Origin: Bacillota bacterium
GTDB lineage: Bacteria > Bacillota_I > Bacilli_A > Acholeplasmatales > Acholeplasmataceae
Direction: 5' to 3'
DNA length: 5,809 nt
Assembly (NCBI GenBank): GCA_006226985.1
Contig: SBGC01000026.1
Span: forward strand, 1-5,809
Shown here: one piece after another, positions 1-5,809 of the stretch
How the letters are laid out: every line of letters begins with the position of its first letter
How positions within the stretch are numbered: position 1 is the stretch's first letter
Made by a program: the position numbers and the translations under genes
The notes under the pieces: model-generated
Database searches by the model: none
What the model saw: only the letters and a program-made list of their open reading frames with translations
What the model was told of the DNA's origin: nothing

Positions 1-43
1 TAGAGTTCTAAATTTTTTAAATCAACAATATGATTTCTAATAT

Positions 44-481
44 TTATATTGTTTGATTATTCTTGCATATGTTTAAAAGATGTGCAATTTTCTCATCTTC
101 ATTGCCATCTCTTTTGACGATATCGGTAACTGATAAATAGCTTGTTCTATCTTTAACCCTGCTACCTATAGATGTTACTACAAGATGTATACGGTCTTGT
201 TTGTATGAGCGGAAAAATGCACGTGCTGCTGGTGCAACACCACCAGCCCAAAGTGGTACAACTAATATAATGTCTTTTGTTTCATCAATTGGTTCGCTTA
301 ATGTGATATCAACTTTTTTGTCCACTGTTGAGTAAAATCCTGCGCGAATATAGCCAATAATCCCTTTCCAATGTTTATGATCGTTTATTTCAATCATTGG
401 TGCGTTGAGTCCTTCTGAAATTTTTTCTGCAACTCTTTTTGAATGTCCTGTTCTTGTAAAAAAGACAACTTGATAATTCAT
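44..481 (-). CDS. Flavodoxin-like FMN-binding protein
   Basis: This 145-residue protein is probably a small cytoplasmic FMN-binding electron carrier or quinone-type reductase. The first strand (VVFF, residues 5-8) leads straight into TRTGHS (9-14), which matches the T-x-T-G-x-T phosphate-binding loop that grips FMN in flavodoxins. A second typical loop, VPLWAGG (75-81), follows the third strand and would contact the isoalloxazine ring. VVTSIGS (101-107) fits the next strand and loop. The length is normal for a short-chain flavodoxin. The ATG is preceded by GTGAGGT (488-494), with 7 bases between GAGG and the start. The start overlaps the TGA of the upstream hydrolase as ATGA, so the two are probably co-translated from the promoter near 1420-1448. 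The redox partner is unknown. The family call is firm; the physiological role is not. Confidence 0.85.
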   Translation of the reverse strand: MNYQVVFFTRTGHSKRVAEKISEGLNAPMIEINDHKHWKGIIGYIRAGFYSTVDKKVDITLSEPIDETKDIILVVPLWAGGVAPAARAFFRSYKQDRIHLVVTSIGSRVKDRTSYLSVTDIVKRDGNEDEKIAHLLNICKNNQTI

Positions 482-1374
482 CGTTTTACCTCACTTTTTT
501 TTATGGTTTGTATGATTTCGTCGATGGCTTTTAATGATTCTCTGATACCAAAATAGATCCATGTATGTAACATCTTTTCATAAATATGCATTTCATAATC
601 AATATTATGTTTAACCAGTTTTTCTTCTAATTGGATGGCGTCTGCATAAAGAATATCATAGGTCCCTGACCATAAAGCGATATGTTTTATCCCTTCAAAT
701 GTACCTTCTAGTGGATTAACGATAGGGTCATTTAACGCATATGAAGAAGCATACATTAAACCAATATCTTTAAGTGTTTGATAGTTTAGAATGGGATCTT
801 CTTTTTGGATGTCTACAACCTTAGGGTGTGTCATACTGACATCAAGCCATGGTGAAATAAGTATGAGTTCTTGGTTTTTGATGTTCTCTTTCTCACTTAA
901 ACGTTGTGCAAGACCTAAAGCAAGTCCCCCACCTGCAGAATCACCCATAAGAATCATCTGTTTAGTTTTATATGTTTGACGTGCTTGGTGATAACATCTT
1001 TCTAAATGCTTGTAAATATCATCTACTTTTGCATGTGGAACAAGTGGATAATCAGGTGCAATCAAAAGACATCCCGTTTTTGATACGAGTTTTTTAAATA
1101 AATTAAAGTGCATCGTGTTTTGTCTCTTGACAAAAGCACCTCCATGGATGTACAAAATAACAGATTGATGTTCTTTCTTATCTCCATGCCAAACATACAT
1201 CTTTTGACCATCTACTTCATGTGTTTCGATGTTATATGTTTTTATCACTTTTAAAGGTAGTTTTGGGTGTTGTTGCATACCAAAACGTGGAGATGCAATT
1301 TCTTTAGCGAGTCTTTGGTTAAATTTAAAAAAGCGTAAAAATGATTGGATCATTTTACTTGATTGACTTGCCAT
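478..1374 (-). CDS. Alpha/beta hydrolase, HSL-type esterase/lipase
   Basis: A probable carboxylesterase of the hormone-sensitive-lipase family (alpha/beta hydrolase fold 3), 298 residues, typical for the family. Numbered from the ATG at 1374, HGGAF (77-81) is the family's HGGG-type oxyanion-hole motif. GDSAGG (144-149) is the nucleophile elbow, with catalytic Ser146. The likely acid is Asp240 in SGTYDIL and the likely base is His270 in MLHTW, so the triad is complete. There is no signal peptide. The N-terminus is basic and aromatic (IQSFLRFFKF), which might favour membrane association. An in-frame TTG at 1392 would add six residues, but the GGAGGG ribosome binding site lies inside that extension, so the ATG at 1374 is preferred. 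The stop overlaps the flavodoxin start. The natural substrate is unknown; acyl esters or acylated lipids fit the family and the neighbourhood. Confidence 0.9.
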   Translation of the reverse strand: MASQSSKMIQSFLRFFKFNQRLAKEIASPRFGMQQHPKLPLKVIKTYNIETHEVDGQKMYVWHGDKKEHQSVILYIHGGAFVKRQNTMHFNLFKKLVSKTGCLLIAPDYPLVPHAKVDDIYKHLERCYHQARQTYKTKQMILMGDSAGGGLALGLAQRLSEKENIKNQELILISPWLDVSMTHPKVVDIQKEDPILNYQTLKDIGLMYASSYALNDPIVNPLEGTFEGIKHIALWSGTYDILYADAIQLEEKLVKHNIDYEMHIYEKMLHTWIYFGIRESLKAIDEIIQTIKKSEVKR

Positions 1375-1384
1375 AGTTGTTGAG

Positions 1385-1390
1385 CCCTCC
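1385..1390 (-). promoter_or_regulatory. Ribosome binding site that decides the hydrolase start
   Basis: GGAGGG on the minus strand lies 10 bases upstream of the ATG at 1374-1372. It falls inside the reading frame that could begin with TTG at 1392-1390, and no Shine-Dalgarno-like sequence precedes that TTG. It therefore supports the ATG start. Confidence 0.75.
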
Positions 1391-1419
1391 AAACATAAGA
1401 TATTTCATTCTTTACCTAC

Positions 1420-1448
1420 ATTATACACAAGGACACATAAATTGTAGA
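1420..1448 (-). promoter_or_regulatory. Promoter for the hydrolase-flavodoxin operon
   Basis: On the minus strand a perfect TATAAT (1425-1420) lies 17 bases from TCTACA (1448-1443), which matches four of six bases of the TTGACA -35 consensus. Transcription would start near 1413, giving a leader of about 40 bases before the ATG at 1374. This looks like a normal housekeeping-sigma promoter. It was identified by eye only. Confidence 0.65.
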
Positions 1449-1474
1449 AAAACGATGTTGCAACTTGCGTTTTT
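1448..1474. repeat. Imperfect palindrome between divergent promoters, candidate operator
   Basis: AAAAACG (1448-1454) and CGTTTTT (1468-1474) are exact inverted arms. They flank the perfect 8-base palindrome GTTGCAAC (1457-1464). The inner spacers are 2 and 3 bases, so the outer and inner symmetry axes differ by half a base step. The element abuts the -35 of the leftward promoter and sits about 25 bases upstream of the rightward -10, a suitable place for a regulator acting on both operons. It could also form a weak hairpin, but it lies upstream of both inferred transcription starts, so a terminator role is unlikely unless read-through transcripts exist. It does not match the CcpA site I know. 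The symmetry is seen in the sequence; the function is inferred. Confidence 0.4.
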
Positions 1475-1495
1475 CATTCATATCAGCATTGTGAA

Positions 1496-1504
1496 TGTTA
1501 TAAT
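1496..1504 (+). promoter_or_regulatory. Extended -10 promoter for the NTF2-SDR-FAD operon
   Basis: TGTTATAAT is a perfect extended -10 (TG-n-TATAAT, hexamer at 1499-1504). No good -35 is present at 16-18 bases upstream, where the sequence reads roughly CATTCAT. The extended element may make up for this, or an activator may be needed. Transcription would start near 1511, leaving a leader of about 26 bases. Confidence 0.65.
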
Positions 1505-1520
1505 AAATATAAAATTAAGA

Positions 1521-1526
1521 GAAGGA
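1521..1526 (+). promoter_or_regulatory. Ribosome binding site of the NTF2-like gene
   Basis: GAAGGA at 1521-1526 is a moderate Shine-Dalgarno match, 10 bases before the ATG at 1537. An earlier ATG at 1525 meets a stop codon after four codons in its own frame, so 1537 is the reasonable start. Confidence 0.6.
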
Positions 1527-1536
1527 TGTACGCCCT

Positions 1537-1995
1537 ATGAACGATGTCGTAGAAACAACATTAAAACCACTTGATATAGACACCATTTATACTCAATGGT
1601 CAAAAACATATAATAAAGAAGGTAAGCCTGACTGGTCACATATTTTTCCTTATTATCATGATCAATTAATTTTCCAAGACTCCATTCAAAAAATCGAAGG
1701 TATTGTACCTTTTAAAAAAATGTGTGCACGCTTAACGAAAAGATGTCGCAGTCTCCATATGCAAATCTTAAATGTAACAAAAAATGATCAAATAATCATG
1801 TTTGAATGGATTATGACCATGAAATTTAGAATATTCCCAAGTACACCTATGTATGGTAGTACGCGTCTAACGTTACATGAAAATGGTCAAATCATTGAAC
1901 AACGTGATTATTATGATATATGGGGCGATATTAGTAATGGCGTACCTATTTATAGACGATTATATCGTTGGTTTATGCGTGTCTTTTTTGGATAA
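1537..1995 (+). CDS. NTF2/SnoaL-like small protein
   Basis: This 152-residue protein belongs to the nuclear transport factor 2/SnoaL-like fold. These are cone-shaped single domains that bind or isomerise hydrophobic ligands or serve as accessory subunits. Family features visible are YYHDQLIFQDS (39-49), the usual 'Y-h-d-x-x-x-F-x-D' segment after the first helices; FEWIMTMKF (89-97), a core strand with Trp91; and QRDYYDIWGD (122-131), which resembles the RDYxD segment of NTF2-like proteins encoded beside SDR and FAD oxidoreductase genes. The tail, YRRLYRWFMRVFF (139-151), is rich in Arg and aromatics and might contact membranes. It is the first gene of the rightward operon, 23 bases before the SDR, so it probably acts in the same pathway. 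Whether it is a catalyst or a carrier cannot be told; no catalytic pair is obvious. Confidence 0.75.
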   Translation: MNDVVETTLKPLDIDTIYTQWSKTYNKEGKPDWSHIFPYYHDQLIFQDSIQKIEGIVPFKKMCARLTKRCRSLHMQILNVTKNDQIIMFEWIMTMKFRIFPSTPMYGSTRLTLHENGQIIEQRDYYDIWGDISNGVPIYRRLYRWFMRVFFG

Positions 1996-2004
1996 AATGA
2001 AGTT

Positions 2005-2011
2005 GTGAGGT
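2005..2011 (+). promoter_or_regulatory. Ribosome binding site that decides the SDR start
   Basis: GTGAGGT, with GAGG ending 8 bases before the ATG at 2019, supports this start over the in-frame ATG at 2088 (residue 24), which has no comparable site. The same GTGAGGT heptamer precedes the flavodoxin gene. Confidence 0.65.
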
Positions 2012-2018
2012 AATCGTC

Positions 2019-2936
2019 ATGAAATGGCCTGAGGAATTGAATTTCTTAAATACACGAAAAGAAAAACAAAAAGAAACAACCCAAGATATGACTGGGTTTT
2101 TAAGTGTTGTCAGTGGTGCAACTTCTGGTATTGGACTTTCAACTGTTAAAGTGCTTGCCAAAGCAGGTTCTAACATTGTTATGGTCTGTCGTAATCAAGA
2201 AAAGGCACTACCTATCAAACAAGAACTTGAGTCCAAGTTCAACATAAAAGTTGATATCGTTATCGCTGATTTTATGGATTTTGAATCAGTAAGACGTGCA
2301 GCAGCTACCATCAGTCAAACATATGCTCGAATTAATGTTTTAATCAATAGTGTGGGTATTCATTCAACACGCAAACGTTACAACAAAGACGGTATTGAAT
2401 CTAGCTTTTGTGTGAATCATTTAAGCGTGTTTTTATTCACAGAGCTCTTACTCGATAAAATGAAACAAAGTGCTCCATCACGCATTATTCATGTCAACTC
2501 TGAAGGACATCGCTTTAGTGGTGTCAAATTAAAAGATGTCAATTTTAAAAGACGTATCTATACAGGCTTAAAGGGGTATGGACAATCAAAGACTGCACAA
2601 CTTTTGACCATGTTAGAACATGATCGCATGCTAAAAGATAGTGGAGTTACTATTAACGCCTGTCATCCAGGTGCTGTGAAAACAAATATCGGTAGTAATA
2701 ATGGTATTTTATATCGTTTATTTTTTAAATATGTAACATCTTTATTTCTAAAGGATGTCTCAATATCTTCTAGTGCACTCTATTATCTAGCTGCAGCTCC
2801 TGAAATGGAAGGTATTTCTGGTAAATTCTTTAATCTAACCATTGAAGAAACGCCTGCAAAACATGCAATAAATAAAGATATGATTTTACCTGTTTACCAG
2901 TTGAGTAAACATATGGTGGGATTAGATGATGCATGA
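2019..2936 (+). CDS. Short-chain dehydrogenase/reductase, retinol-dehydrogenase-like
   Basis: A 305-residue NAD(P)-dependent oxidoreductase that probably interconverts an alcohol and a carbonyl on a lipophilic substrate. SGATSGIG (32-39) is the TGxxxGxG dinucleotide loop, with Ser in place of the first Thr. CRN (57-59) after the second strand is typical of NADP-preferring members. INSVG (109-113) stands where NNAG is usual, keeping the first Asn. The catalytic Ser is probably 161 in HVNSEGH. YGQSK (187-191) supplies Tyr187 and Lys191. HPGAVKTN (216-223) is the PG motif seen in retinol-dehydrogenase/protochlorophyllide-reductase-like SDRs. About 27 residues precede the Rossmann strand, a charged extension without a signal peptide. 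The gene overlaps the next one by 11 bases, indicating translational coupling. The substrate is unknown; a hydroxylated polyene or fatty chain is a guess from the neighbours. Confidence 0.9.
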   Translation: MKWPEELNFLNTRKEKQKETTQDMTGFLSVVSGATSGIGLSTVKVLAKAGSNIVMVCRNQEKALPIKQELESKFNIKVDIVIADFMDFESVRRAAATISQTYARINVLINSVGIHSTRKRYNKDGIESSFCVNHLSVFLFTELLLDKMKQSAPSRIIHVNSEGHRFSGVKLKDVNFKRRIYTGLKGYGQSKTAQLLTMLEHDRMLKDSGVTINACHPGAVKTNIGSNNGILYRLFFKYVTSLFLKDVSISSSALYYLAAAPEMEGISGKFFNLTIEETPAKHAINKDMILPVYQLSKHMVGLDDA

Positions 2937-4524
2937 ATCTTCTTATGATGTCATCATTGTAGGTGGTGGTATCGCTGGTTTAACAGCAGCAAATTACCTA
3001 TCAAAGACTCATCTTAAGGTGTGTCTTATGGAAAAAGAGAAAACCTTTGGTGGTAATATTCTTTCGTTTAATTATCAAGGACATGTTCTAGATGGTGGTA
3101 TCCGTTCAATTGAATCATCTGGTGTTTTAAAGCCAATGATTCAGGATTTAGATTTAAATGTGACCTTAGTAAAAAGTCCTGTTACTTTAGGTATTAAAGA
3201 TGATGTCATCTCATTAAATGATCTATCTGACATCGCTTCATATGAATCATTACTCATAAAGCATTTCCCTGAGAATGCTTCTGAGATAAAAATCATTGTT
3301 AAAAAAATAAAACGTATTTTAAAGAAAATGGATGTCTTATATGGTATCGATAATCCGATGATTGTTGATTTCAAGAAAAGACCAGGATATGCTTTATCAT
3401 TAATACCTTGGTTTTTTAAGTTCGTTCCAACCATTTTGAGTATTGATAAATTAACGTTACCTGTTGAAAACTATTTAAGTCGGTATACAAAAAACCAAGC
3501 TTTGATTGACGTCATCGCTCAACATTTCTTTAAAGCGACTCCTACATTTTTCGCACTTGGTTATTTCAGCATTTATTTTGATTATCACTACCCTCTAGGT
3601 GGCACTGGTGCACTTATTAAAGCACTTGAAGATCGTGCAAGAGAAAAACATGTCACTCTATTGAATGAAACAACCATTAAGCACATCGTTCCTAACAAGA
3701 AAATCGTTAAAGATGATAAAGATCATGTTTATCACTATCAAAAACTTATTTGGGCAGCAGATTTAAAAGCTCTTTATCAAGGACTTGAAATGGTAGATTT
3801 AACATCTTCAACATCAAGAAAAATCAACCATCAAAAAGCTTTGATGTCTGATAAGCGTGGTGCAGAATCTGTTTTAACAGTCTATCTTGAAACAGATTTA
3901 GATACAAATTATTTTAAAAAGATCCATAGTGGACACTTCTTCTATACACCTCTAACTGAAGGAAAACATTCTAAAGTATATGATTTGTCAAACGATCAAA
4001 CGACATTGTTTGAAACATTAAAAACATTATATAATCTTGAAACCTATGAAATATCGATTCCAGCTTTAAGAGATCCATCATTATCTCCAAAAGGAAAAAC
4101 TGGATTAATTGTTTCAATCTTATGTCCATTCGATTTGATCAAACATGTGAGTGATTGTGGATTTTATGAAGCCTTTAAAGTAATGACTGAAGCACATTTT
4201 GTTGAGGTGCTTTCATCATCCATTTATCCAGGTTTAAAAGATCATGTCTTGTCATCGTTTTCTTCAACACCCATAACTTTTCAAAAACGAACACATAATA
4301 CTGATGGCGCAATCATTGGTTGGGCTTATGATAGTAAACCTATTCCCGTCCATCATCAAATGTCTCGTATTATGAAATCGATTCAAACACCCATCCCTCA
4401 CATTTATCAAGCAGGACAATGGTCATTTAGCCCAGCAGGTGTACCTATTTCAATTATCACAGGTAAGCTTGCTGCTGATCGCGTAAAAAAATCACTTAAA
4501 ACCAAAGGAGGACATCAAACATGA
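2926..4524 (+). CDS. FAD-dependent oxidoreductase, phytoene desaturase/retinol saturase-like (copy 1)
   Basis: This 532-residue flavoenzyme likely desaturates, saturates or isomerises a long hydrophobic substrate. VGGGIAG (12-18) is the GxGxxG FAD loop and Glu36 is the ribose-binding acid. FGGN (41-44) and LDGGIRS (55-61) continue the N-terminal FAD signature of the CrtI/CrtN/CRTISO/amine-oxidase superfamily. SSTPITF followed by GAIIGW (446-466) is the segment common in carotene desaturases and isomerases. [12 protein letters not shown] (496-507), leading into a final helix, is the C-terminal FAD-binding stretch. Length is normal. The start is either 2926 or the adjacent ATG at 2929; GGTGGG (2915-2920) gives 5- or 8-base spacing, slightly favouring 2929. 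It overlaps the SDR upstream by 11 bases and its paralogue downstream by ATGA. The family is certain; the substrate is not, and calling it phytoene desaturase would be overreach. Confidence 0.88.
   Translation: MMHESSYDVIIVGGGIAGLTAANYLSKTHLKVCLMEKEKTFGGNILSFNYQGHVLDGGIRSIESSGVLKPMIQDLDLNVTLVKSPVTLGIKDDVISLNDLSDIASYESLLIKHFPENASEIKIIVKKIKRILKKMDVLYGIDNPMIVDFKKRPGYALSLIPWFFKFVPTILSIDKLTLPVENYLSRYTKNQALIDVIAQHFFKATPTFFALGYFSIYFDYHYPLGGTGALIKALEDRAREKHVTLLNETTIKHIVPNKKIVKDDKDHVYHYQKLIWAADLKALYQGLEMVDLTSSTSRKINHQKALMSDKRGAESVLTVYLETDLDTNYFKKIHSGHFFYTPLTEGKHSKVYDLSNDQTTLFETLKTLYNLETYEISIPALRDPSLSPKGKTGLIVSILCPFDLIKHVSDCGFYEAFKVMTEAHFVEVLSSSIYPGLKDHVLSSFSSTPITFQKRTHNTDGAIIGWAYDSKPIPVHHQMSRIMKSIQTPIPHIYQAGQWSFSPAGVPISIITGKLAADRVKKSLKTKGGHQT
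4504..4512 (+). promoter_or_regulatory. Strong ribosome binding site of the second FAD gene
   Basis: AAAGGAGGA is a near-perfect Shine-Dalgarno sequence inside the 3' end of the preceding gene, with GGAGG 9 bases before the ATG at 4521. It suggests the second oxidoreductase is well translated in its own right as well as through coupling. Confidence 0.8.
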
Positions 4525-5809
4525 AAAAGAAAGTTGTTATTGTAGGCGCAGGGATTTCAGGTCTTACTGCAGCTGCATATTTATCGAAAGCTGGACATGA
4601 AGTCACTTTACTTGAAAAATCTGATGATGTCGGTGGTTTAGTCGGCAGTTTCGAAGTAGATGGTTTTACGTTTGATCAAGGTATTCGTGGTGTTGAAAAT
4701 TCAGGCACACTTTTTCCTATGTTAAAACAATTAGGTATTCATTTAACATTCTTACCTAATGTGGTTGATATGGGGATCAAAGATCAAGTAATATCAATTA
4801 ATCCCGATCAAAACTATGGTTCCTATAAATCCTTACTTCTAAAAATGTACCCAAATGAATCAAATGCTATTGAAAACATTTTTAAAGATGTGAAAAAAAT
4901 ATCGAAATATATGGAAGTTTTATATGATATTGATAATCCTTTATTTTTAGATCCTAAAGAGGATTATAAATATTTGTTGAAGACGATTGTTCCTTGGATG
5001 TTTAAATACACATTTACAATTGGAAAAATTGAAAAACTAAAACAACCCATTATTCCTTACTTAAAAAAATACACACAAAATTTAGATTTGATTGATGCGA
5101 TTAGTCAGCATTTTTTCACGGATACACCTGCTTTCTTCGCATTGAGTTATCTAAAAATGCATAGCGATTACTACTACCCACAAGGTGGTACAAAATCGAT
5201 TGTCCATGCTTTAAGAGATTTTATTATTGCCCATCAAGGTATCGTAAAAACAAATACAGAAGTGACTTCAATTGATGTGAATCAAAAAATAGCCTATCAC
5301 CAAGATGCCGCTTATCCCTATGATGCACTTCTATGGTGTGGTGATTTAAATCACATGTATCAAGGCATTAAACATACTGATGTCGATTACAAAGAAACTA
5401 AGGAAAAGTTGTTGAAGGCTAAAGGAAATGATTCCTTATATCAAATGTACATTTCTGTTGATTTAGATAAGTCATTCTATCAAGATAAATGTTCTGGACA
5501 TATTTTCTACATGCCACAAAAAACGGGTTTATCAGGTTTGAGTTATACATCAAAAGCATTGATCAAACATCTAGAAACGCTTTCTATTGAAAAACAAAAA
5601 GCTGCTTTAAATGATTGGCTTGAAGCCTTTGCAAAAACAACAACTTATGAAATCTCAGTCCCTATATTAAGAGATGAGGCACTAGCTCCTAAAGGGAAAT
5701 CTTCTGTCATTATTAGCACACTTTTTGATTATGATTTAACACAATGGCTATCAGAAAACAACCTTTATCAATTGTTCAAGAAAAAGCTAAGTGAAGCCAT
5801 TATCCGTAT
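4521..5809 (+). CDS. FAD-dependent oxidoreductase, paralogue of the preceding gene (copy 2, 3'-truncated by window)
   Basis: The frame stays open from ATG 4521 to the window edge, giving 429 residues; the C-terminal FAD stretch lies beyond. VGAGISG (8-14) is the GxGxxG loop, Glu32 the ribose-binding acid, VGGL (37-40) and FDQGIRG (51-57) the rest of the N-terminal FAD signature. It aligns with copy 1 along its whole visible length. In the block 191-224 against 194-227 of copy 1, 21 of 34 residues are identical, including QHFF, TP, FFAL and YP-x-GGT. Shared later blocks are SGH-x-FY and TYEIS-x-P-x-LRD. DNA similarity is much lower, so the duplication is old. Its ATG overlaps the TGA of copy 1, so both are co-expressed. 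It may catalyse a successive step or form a mixed dimer with copy 1. Expected full length is about 500-530 residues. Confidence 0.88.
   Translation, partial: MKKKVVIVGAGISGLTAAAYLSKAGHEVTLLEKSDDVGGLVGSFEVDGFTFDQGIRGVENSGTLFPMLKQLGIHLTFLPNVVDMGIKDQVISINPDQNYGSYKSLLLKMYPNESNAIENIFKDVKKISKYMEVLYDIDNPLFLDPKEDYKYLLKTIVPWMFKYTFTIGKIEKLKQPIIPYLKKYTQNLDLIDAISQHFFTDTPAFFALSYLKMHSDYYYPQGGTKSIVHALRDFIIAHQGIVKTNTEVTSIDVNQKIAYHQDAAYPYDALLWCGDLNHMYQGIKHTDVDYKETKEKLLKAKGNDSLYQMYISVDLDKSFYQDKCSGHIFYMPQKTGLSGLSYTSKALIKHLETLSIEKQKAALNDWLEAFAKTTTYEISVPILRDEALAPKGKSSVIISTLFDYDLTQWLSENNLYQLFKKKLSEAIIR

Noticed and set aside
1..43. Possible terminator after the flavodoxin gene (AAATCA at 19-24 with TGATTT at 31-36)
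   Set aside because: The 6-base stem is AT-only apart from one pair, and in the leftward direction it is followed by a run of A, not T. It is too weak to call.
791..979. 62-codon plus-strand frame inside the hydrolase gene
   Set aside because: It is antisense to the conserved catalytic region of the hydrolase and is explained as a shadow of that gene.
1448..1474. CcpA (cre) site or intrinsic terminator at the palindrome
   Set aside because: The spacing in TGAAAAACG does not fit the cre consensus, and the element lies upstream of both inferred transcription starts with an interrupted, AT-rich stem.
1403..1479. Direct repeat TTTCATTC at 1403-1410 and 1472-1479
   Set aside because: Eight AT-rich bases repeated once in about 160 bases of AT-rich DNA can easily occur by chance, and the copies sit at different places relative to the promoters.
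1377..1574. 65-codon plus-strand open frame across the divergent control region
   Set aside because: It runs through both promoters and into the start of the NTF2-like gene in another frame, has no ribosome binding site and encodes no recognisable motif.
1973..2176. 67-codon minus-strand frame over the NTF2-SDR junction
   Set aside because: It is antisense to the SDR cofactor-binding region, with no own translation signal or family resemblance.
3141..3434. 97-codon minus-strand frame inside the first FAD gene
   Set aside because: It is antisense to a segment that is conserved between the two paralogous oxidoreductases, so the coding strand is clearly the plus strand.
478..4524. Alternative genetic code with TGA as tryptophan
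   Set aside because: TGA ends three genes exactly at sensible overlaps with following starts, and conserved Trp positions use TGG.

Overview
The window is AT-rich bacterial DNA with dense genes, short or overlapping junctions and clear GGAGG-type ribosome binding sites. TGA ends three of the five complete genes, at junctions that would make no sense if TGA were read through, and tryptophan is encoded by TGG. The standard code is therefore in use. This fits a low-GC Bacillota or an Acholeplasma-like member of the Mollicutes and argues against the Mycoplasma/Spiroplasma code. The exact genus cannot be fixed from this sequence.

The layout is two divergent transcription units around a 162-base control region (1375-1536). 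Leftward lies a two-gene operon: a hormone-sensitive-lipase-type alpha/beta hydrolase (1374-478) overlapping by ATGA with a short flavodoxin-like protein (481-44). Rightward lies an operon of at least four genes: an NTF2/SnoaL-like protein (1537-1995), a short-chain dehydrogenase of the retinol-dehydrogenase-like kind (2019-2936), and two tandem, clearly paralogous FAD-dependent oxidoreductases of the phytoene desaturase/retinol saturase/amine oxidase superfamily (2926-4524 and 4521 to beyond the right edge). The second oxidoreductase is cut by the window end after about 429 residues.

The control region holds a good TATAAT promoter for each direction. Between them is a 27-base imperfect palindrome that could be an operator.

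Taken together, the rightward genes look like a small pathway for redox modification of a hydrophobic polyene, isoprenoid or fatty-acyl substrate. The two FAD enzymes would desaturate, saturate or isomerise, the SDR would interconvert alcohol and carbonyl, and the NTF2-like protein would bind or isomerise an intermediate. The divergent esterase and flavodoxin could release acyl groups and supply electrons, but that link rests only on position. The order NTF2-like, SDR, FAD oxidoreductase recalls lipid-modification/photo-oxidative-stress loci of proteobacteria that also carry a cyclopropane-synthase-like methyltransferase. Whether such a gene follows here lies outside the window. No RNA genes, mobile elements, CRISPR arrays or convincing terminators were seen.
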